Source of the DNA: Polytrichum commune
Lineage: Eukaryota; Streptophyta; Polytrichopsida; Polytrichales; Polytrichaceae
Length of the DNA stretch: 64,000 nt
Direction: 5' to 3'
Assembly: GCA_950295325.1 (NCBI GenBank)
Contig: OX485803.1
Span: forward strand, 63,627,554-63,691,553
The translations under genes and the position numbers were made by a program. The notes below the pieces were generated by a model. It saw only the letters and a program-made list of their open reading frames with translations, searched no databases and was not told the DNA's origin. The first letter of the stretch is position 1, and every line of letters begins with the position of its first letter. Positions 57,151 to 64,000 of this stretch are shown one piece after another.

Positions 57151-58269
57151 GACAACACAAATGGACCTCGTAACACTTAAATACCTTAGCTCGCTTCACG
57201 TGTCATGTGCTCATGAGAATGTGAAGGGGTTGCAGGCCATACACTGAGTTAGATAAAAGGGCGGACTTCCACAGTACTTTCACTAGATCGGACAATTTGC
57301 TTGCCGAAATCGATATTCTTCCATGCCATGTCAACTTAATTTGTGTCCTTACTAACAATTGCATGACACATGGCACCATCGCTAAATGATGTAATTGTTG
57401 TTAAGACAGAGCACCCAAAACCAACACCTTAAAATCTTGCATTTTGGGCACAATTTGATTTTGAGAATGTTCACCACATTAACACTATATTTTTATGTTA
57501 GTTTCATGTCATTTATCAACAAAACCTAGAGTTTGTGTCCTTTTTGCATACGAAATTTAATAATACATACTTTGATGTGTTGGAATCCCTTTAAGTTGTT
57601 GACAATATCCAATATTTCTCAAATATAATAACAAAAAAACACTCAATGCATAAATTGACAATTTTAAAGTATGTACCTTACTATAGCAATCAATGTTGGA
57701 TCGATATCAACTATTTTTTATGCCACCTAAAATAGGTTTGCATCAGTCCCAGGGAGTGCATTATTCATTAAAACCAAGCATCACGTGCGTGCATGCCCCT
57801 TATTAAAATACCCTTGTATACATTTTATTTTTGCTAAAATCAAGCAATATACTTACAAATCTCATTGCTTCAAAATACATTTCCATACGTACACAAGGGT
57901 CCAAAAAAAATACAAAAATTGTATATAACATGTGTACAAATGTTTGGAAATGCAAAAATATGGCCCTATTATATGTATAATATCAAATCATGGATTTTTA
58001 GTTATAAAGTCGTTACTTAGTGGATGAAAAAACACATGATTCTTGGTCCATGTCTGACTTGAACGCGTAAACGCGTAAATGCGTACTTTACATATATTTT
58101 TCTATAGCCTCATGTATATCTACTTCTTGCTTAATAGCAATATGTCTCTTGTATGTACATTTTGTACATGCTTGTTTTAAATAATACCCCTTTTGTGCAC
58201 CCACGTGTATAAATACAGTACTTGAACAGTGCACTCCCTGGGGCATCAGTTAGGTATTGATACTAGTTA

Positions 58270-58500
58270 GGTATGGGCATTTGAGGATGCCTTTTCTTTT
58301 GTTTTTCTATATCATTTGGGTCTATATATCATGCAATACATTCAACCTTAGTAAACTCACCTTAGTAACAATATGGTGTAGAATCATGGTATTGACCCAG
58401 ATAACAACTACAATATATAAAAATCCTCTCACCTTCAGATACCCACCAAACATCAATATTTGAATGGTGTTGCAATTTGATACCCACCGTTAGGTTTTTG
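58270..58500. repeat. Family G repeat, copy 3
   Basis: Matches 37597-37850: TCATTTGGGTCTATATATCA, ATCCTCTCACCTTCAGATAC and TTTGATACCCACCGTTAGGT. Confidence 0.65.
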
Positions 58501-58963
58501 ATGGATTTTTTTTTTGAAATTTTTTTTAGTGTGTTTCATTATTGACACAATGCATTTAGTGCTCTTACCACACGATCGCAGCCAACCATGCAGTTGTATG
58601 AATCCTATCATACCCATATATCCAAGCCTAGTAAAATCTTGCACTATAAGTATACATATTCCTTTTGAGAGTCTCCACCACCTCACCATTAGGTTTCCAT
58701 ATAAATTTGAATTCATCTACCAATAGAAATTTGAACCCTTGCAACTTTTGCATGAGACATTCAAATAACACATACTTTTGTGCGTTGGAATGTGCTTTCG
58801 GCTCGTATCAAGAAACATCTAAAACCTTATAAAATGTAATATTAGTAACCATACTCAATGCTTATAGTGGCACTATATATAGATTTTGAGAATCTCCATC
58901 ACCTTAATATTGGAATTTCATATCGGTTTCAAGCCCTCTACCAACAAAAACCCGAACCCCTAA

Positions 58964-59480
58964 GGGCATCTGTAGTGGATCTAGGTAAAGCTCACTGCAA
59001 ACCAAAACCTATCTTTTGACTGACCTAAAATTAGAAACTGAAATTACCATCATTAGAAGCACACCTAAATAAACGTGAGATATTTCTCAAGAAAAAAGAA
59101 TTGTAAAAATTTGACGTAGGTGAAATCCCTCATTGAAAACACCACATTTTCAAAATCTAGAGGGAGTGCACCAAATCTTGCTTTAAAATGGAAACATCCT
59201 CCCACACTCCCTCCAAATTTTTGACATTTAGAGGGAGTGTGGGAGGATCTTTCCATTTTTAAGCAAGATTTGGTGCACTCCCTCTAAATTTTGAAAATGT
59301 GGTGTTTTCAATGAGGGATTTCACCTATGTCAAATTTTTACAATTCTTTTTTCTTGAGAAATATCTCACGTTTATTTAGGTGTGCTTCTAATGATGGTAA
59401 TTTCAGTTTCTAATTTTAGGTCAGTCAAAAGATAGGTTTTGGTTTGCAGTGAGCTTTACCTAGATCCACTACAGATGCCC
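58964..59480. mobile_element. Young MITE forming a near-perfect 255-bp-arm hairpin
   Basis: The ends GGGCATCTGTAGTGGATC and GATCCACTACAGATGCCC are exact inverses, flanked by TAA at 58961-58963 and 59481-59483. The arms 58964-59218 and 59226-59480 differ at only a handful of sites by eye (for example near 59100, 59157 and 59187), with a loop of about 7 bases. The TAA duplication and GGGC end fit a PIF/Harbinger-type MITE. The unfilled site is seen in related copies (CTACCAACAAAGATTTGAAC then CCTTATAATTTTTGCATACG, 59890-59930). A transcript would fold into a long double-stranded RNA. Confidence 0.95.
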
Positions 59481-59789
59481 TAATAACTTTTGCATACAAA
59501 ACTCAAATAAAACATGCTTTGGTGCTTTGCAATGACCTTCTAGTTGCTAACAAGAAACAACTAATATATCTTATAAATATAACAATAGAAAACATGTTCC
59601 GTGCTTAAAGCGACCGCTTTAACACCGGTACCTTAACAGAAGCAACCACCAAAAGGGAAGGCACTCGGTAAGTAAGTACTCCTACTTTGCCACATGGTCG
59701 CAGCTAGGCATGTGGCCTTATGAATCGTCCTCTCATGCACAATATATCCTAGCCCCGTGAATATTGTAGCATAAGTATACATGTGTGTG

Positions 59790-59790
<1 letters not shown>

Positions 59791-59819
<29 letters not shown>
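59791..59819. repeat. (CATA)n microsatellite
   Basis: About seven ACAT units inside family J. Confidence 0.97.
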
Positions 59820-59823
<4 letters not shown>

Positions 59824-61110
59824 GGATTTCAGAGTTTTACCACCTCCGCCATCTTTATATATAGATTTTCGTATTGGAATCAAGTCATCTACCAACAAAG
59901 ATTTGAACCCTTATAATTTTTGCATACGAGATTGAGATATAACATATTTTGGTGTGTTGGAATCCCTTTTTTTCAGGGTCACTTTGTAAATGAACCAAAG
60001 ACCGTGACTATGTACTTGTGAGGGCCCTTAATTCTCATTTGAAGGTCATGCCACTAACATGGTCTACCATGATTTTGCGATATGTCTACCTCTTGGAGGT
60101 GGGCCTGTTGCACATTCCAGCATATCATGAAACATTACATATAGTCTACCAAGTAGGAATCCATGTAGATTTTTCATCCATGATAATTTCTTTGGGCCCT
60201 TAGACCTTCACCTTCTAGTGTGAAGTGAACTTGGATGGACGGAACCTTCTTGACCAATGGGAGACCTTGGAATGCAATAGTCATAGGTCTTTAGTCTCGT
60301 GTGGCCCTTTGGGCCGGTTTACACCATGGACCATGGGAGATGGCCTCTTTCCATGGTCCGACATGGTCCAACATCCATGGTCTGATTTTCTTGAAAAAAT
60401 CAATTTACAAAGCCTTTGGGCCCCTCACCGAATGTGGATCAAGAGGAATGACCATGCACCGAAAGTGAATGTGTGGATTTTTTGAATATATGCCCAAGAA
60501 GGGCAGTTTTGAGAGGGGAAAAAAAGAAGTTTGACCATTCTCTAGTCTTCATCCTCTCTTCCCTAGAACACATTTCTTTAAGAATTTATTATAAGATCAT
60601 TTCCCCGTCATGGGTCCTTGCCTTTTTCTACTAGAGCACCTCTTTTGCCTCTCCCACGGCAAAACATGTTGGACCATGTCAGTGGATAATGTAGGCCTCA
60701 AAATATGTCTTTTGGGGACCTCCAACTCCATGGTCACTCTAACATTTTTCTTCCCTTGATATCAGTTGAAATGATCCCAGGACGAGTTCAACAACCAATC
60801 TAAACATTACTGAACCTCATGACGATGTCATGGTTCATGATGCAACAACCCCTTCACTTAGTTGCTAACAAGAAACATCTACATTCTTATGAATGTAACA
60901 ATGGAAAAAAGAATATGCTCCGTGCTTAAAGCGGCGGCTTTAGCACCGTGTACCTTGCGGTCGCAACCACCAAAGGTGGAGGATTGAGCTTGGTAAGTGA
61001 AGTACTCCTCCCTTACCACATGGTCATAGCCGGGCATGCATGCATGCATGCGGCCGTAAGAATCCTCCCATCACACACACACACACATATATATTTTGAA
61101 GCCCCCGTAC

Positions 61111-62833
61111 CCATCCTTGGAAGTTAATTACGAGGAGTGTGCCACCCACACATCTTTGGGATCTTGCGAAGGACTCTCGGATGCAATGTCATGAGTGTCC
61201 CACGAGGGTGTCGTAACAATCTCGATTTCATCACGGAAGTAAAGACACCAAACGTGGGTGATGTTTCATAAGCACCTATGGAACATAGGCACACCCGTTT
61301 CCGAGGACCCCCCCTCCTCGATCTCAATACATAGAGTCCTCTAAAGTTGTGAAGTTTCACACATGTAGATGTCATTTTTAGCTGTGAAGAATCATACATG
61401 TAACCTTCACAGTTGGCGTGATGGAAAAAGTAAGGTAAAAGGGCATTGATTGTACTCAGGTTTTCGTTTCCGTGTTACTTGGAAATAGGTTGACTTTATG
61501 TTGTGAATATGGGTTCGGAGAGAGTCTTGCATGTGGAAATTTATGGTAATTTTAGAACTTGGAAATAGAATGTAATATGTTTGTTAAACGTTATGATATC
61601 TATTTCCATGCACGTGAAAAAAAACAATAAAAAATCTAGTATCACACTTGTACAACACTTATGCGAAATTTCTTATGGATAACGGAAATGGAGTTGTCCA
61701 CCTTAAGGTAGTTGTGTGTTATTCAGATTTTGTTCTATCTGCATCCACTTCTCAAAGGACGCAAAACACGCAATTGGCGCAAGATAATTAGCCGAATCCA
61801 AATCATGCATGTAGCCAACTAGCTCATAATCTTCATAGCTTTTGTTCATTATCAAGGCGAAAGATTCTTATGTTCGTTGAGTGGTCGTATAGATGCTCCC
61901 AAAAGCATGTTTACTATCAAGCCTAGAACAATTGGCATATTTTGAACATGTAGTCCAGTCACTTTTGAGCACAAGTCTTTTTGGTGGTCGTTCTTAGATT
62001 TGCAAGTAACCACATACCACTCATATATAAGTCAATAGAATTGTTATGCTCGATTTAGACACGTCTATCTTACCAAGAGCAAGGATGAAAATGTTGATTG
62101 CTATGTAGAACTTGAGGATTTAATTTTAATTTTTTTAATTTTTAAGAATCTTTTCCCAAATTTGCATTGAAATCTGGATTAAAGACTCCAAATCTATATA
62201 TGCGTGTTAAATTAGGATGAAACAACAAGAAGTATAAAGGGGGTGGGAACACATGCCCGTGGTAGGTGTTGGGAAATGAAATCCCAACAACCCGACTTTT
62301 GTACATGAGGTCAAGGATCGGGGAAAAAGAAGAAGTTACACGTGGCCCATTAGCCCTCAAAGGACCAAGGGACTAAATATATGGCCACATGAACAAATTC
62401 TACAAGCCTCGTGAAGTTTGCACAAACGATTTTTTTTATGCTTTTCCATTTTGTGCTTTATTTTGTACAATATCTTATGTTAAGGAGAAGAAACACTCTC
62501 ACATGTGGTATAAATCATCAAAACCTAAGGATTTATTTGCATCTAAAGGGATACATGGACTATGTAAATTAGTCATAATCTACAATAACATTAGGGTTTT
62601 CAACTTATTTGAAGGGTGCATTAGAAGAATGATTATGATTTTATTAGAGCTATTTTTGACACAATTAGCTACACATAAAGTATGTAGCTTAAATACTCAA
62701 TTTTGTGCATGGAGAAGTCCGGATAGGGCAGTCTTATACGCGTATGTGTTAGCATGGGGAGAGGAAAATACTTCATACAAGTGTGCCTCTCCTCCATTTC
62801 ACTAACACTACCCAAAAAAAAGGAGGGGGATAT
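61111..62833. other. No gene recognised; unexplained frame 62389-62805 (plus)
   Basis: The 138-codon plus frame at 62389-62805 starts at an ATG and has several Cys and hydrophobic stretches but no motif I recognise; chance is likely in this composition. 61860-61990 shares loose words with 11830-12130. Confidence 0.35.
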
Positions 62834-62978
62834 AGATGATACCTCCCAAATGACAAGAATTAGAGGATGTGTGTCACACTATTTTTGGTGTCATTAAGAC
62901 CATTTTGACATACGCATTATATGAAATAGCATTTCACAACATGCCTCTATGACTCTTGTCATTTGGGAGGTGTCATCT
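62834..62978. mobile_element. Small fold-back element
   Basis: AGATGATACCTCCCAAATGA then CAAGA at the left; TCTTGTCATTTGGGAGGTGT then CATCT at the right, with GAGG/CCTC just inside. About 145 bp. MITE-like. Confidence 0.85.
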
Positions 62979-63782
62979 AACTTCCCTTTCTAAGAATTTA
63001 AGAAGCCATGAATAGTATATATCGTAGAGATTTTATTTTTGGTTGATTTGACATCAAAATTAGCTTCAAAGATCCCAACTTAGTCTAGTCAAGCGCGCAT
63101 GAGACAAATAAGCCACAAACATTTAGTGGGTCGAGTTTGTAACATGGATAGATGAGGGATACATTCATGTGCAACAATTAGTTCTCACAAACTTTCATCT
63201 TAAAGTTAACCATGTATTGCTCACATATGCATTACAAGAACTTGGAACATACATACCACCTTTCATGCCCATGGACCTTCAACCCATTATATCCAACAAA
63301 TTTTTATGATCAACCACATGTATACGGAAACTAACTTCATCCTCGAGACATGGGAAGCATAATCCTCTTTGCATCCACAAGATTCGAGATGTAATGGCCA
63401 CAATTTTGACGTTCTCAAGTTGGGGTAGCTAGTGAGAACCTTCTTTTCTATATTTTGATGACACGGTGGATGAGAAAGTTCAATAAAAGTAAAAATAAAC
63501 ACATATATAGAACATACATATGTGAGAAATTGTATTTTTTCTAAAATTGGGTCCATGTGTATATTCTAGAGGTGGTCAAAGTTAATTGACCATATGATGA
63601 GTATCTCTCACAATGAGCTTGAATGCTAAGTTTGGAACTCTTATGGTTAAGGATGTTGCCCAAACTATCAAAGATGACTAACCCTCGAAATGAAACAAAC
63701 CCCATGCATGAAAATTTGAAAAAGTTGGTGGAGATCAAAGTGAAAGAAGGTTTCCCTTCATAGGTTGACATATTTGAGACTA
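62979..63782. other. No gene recognised
   Basis: AT-rich; two minus frames just under 90 codons overlap around 63541 and are unrecognised. Confidence 0.45.
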
Positions 63783-64000
63783 TACCGTTTATGGTATTTA
63801 GTGTCATCGTGTAATAATGTCACTTACCCTATTTTGAGGCATACGCTAGGTTACACTAATGATCAACAACTTCACCATTAGTGTCAAGTCATGACACTTG
63901 GCATTCAAGTGTACTCACTAAAATCTTGGCATGAGTTTGTTCAATAATGTTATGAGATGTATGCATATGTTACACAATAGTCTAGAAGTTGACTAATGTA
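63783..64000. mobile_element. Family B TIR element, cut by the window edge
   Basis: Left end ATACCGTTTATGGTATTTAG then TGTCA, followed by GTCACTTACCCTATTTTGAG, CATGACACTTGGCATTCA and ACACAATAGTCTAGAAGTTG. Same order as 39681-39900. It continues past 64000. Confidence 0.85.

Larger units (their letters stand above)
57480..61110. repeat. Diverged local array (family J)
   Basis: Recurrent blocks: CTACCAACAAAAA…GAACCC (58717, 58940, 59890), TTTTGCATACGA followed by CATACTTTGGTGTGTTGGAA (57550, 58750, 59490, 59925), GTTGCTAACAAGAAACA (59535, 60860), GTGCTTAAAGCG (59607, 60932), and CCACATGGTCGCAG (59690, 61017; diverged at 58567). Copies are partial and unequal. A young MITE (58964-59480) splits one copy and a family G repeat lies at 58270-58500. 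59970-60850 between copies shows no gene. Confidence 0.75.

Noticed and set aside
62389-62805. 138-codon plus frame as a gene
   Set aside because: No recognisable domain, no supporting exon structure, composition like its surroundings.

Overview
This looks like nuclear DNA of a land plant with a large, gene-poor genome. Supporting points, read directly or by family knowledge: one plant-type receptor-like kinase gene with a GT-AG intron; a short interstitial tract of the plant telomere type (CCCTAAA); decayed plant transposons (a MULE-like ORF with a SWIM finger, a pogo/Tigger-like ORF, a Ty3/gypsy chromodomain region); and a tRNA-type SINE. The ectodomain mix of the kinase (ricin-like plus DUF642-like) would fit a non-seed plant, but I cannot name a species. 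Intergenic DNA is visibly AT-rich, while the gene exons and a block near 6.1-7.2 kb are GC-rich.

Layout. 0-0.67 kb: a satellite of 50-bp monomers, each carrying a long dyad of the form TACGAACGNNCGTTCGTA. 1.6-2.4 kb: a duplicated AT-rich repeat. 3.65-5.03 kb: a second, unrelated tandem array with longer units that carries the same dyad, split by a 543-bp hAT-like element with a clean 8-bp target duplication. 6.1-7.2 kb: GC-rich block of unknown origin. 8.9-9.35 kb: a small GATCGGGGAG-ended element that has inserted into another copy of itself. 14.3-17.6 kb (minus): a nearly full-length but dead MULE/SWIM transposase-type gene. 18.5-23.5 kb: the receptor kinase, with a duplicated leader invaded by a MITE, a repeat-filled intron, a repeated 3' flank and a deleted partial copy of its own kinase tail. 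29.3-31.6 kb: TIR and fold-back elements and a dead pogo/Tigger-like transposase. 34.8-35.7 kb: a tandem duplication in which only one copy holds a SINE. 44.5-45.6 kb (minus): a dead Ty3/gypsy integrase end plus chromodomain, split by a TIR element. 52.7-55.8 kb: a cluster of GGGCC-ended MITEs. 57.5-61.1 kb: a diverged local repeat array, one copy of which is split by a young MITE that forms a near-perfect hairpin with 255-bp arms. The rest is unclassified AT-rich DNA with scattered pieces of the same families (notably a TIR family with ends like ACTACACCGTTTATGG).

Only one gene looks intact: the receptor kinase at 19379-22907 (two exons, 758 residues predicted). All other coding traces are broken. 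The window is best read as layered transposon history around one gene. Several insertions are proven internally by target duplications or by paralogous empty sites. The least explained signal is the dyad shared by two otherwise different satellites.
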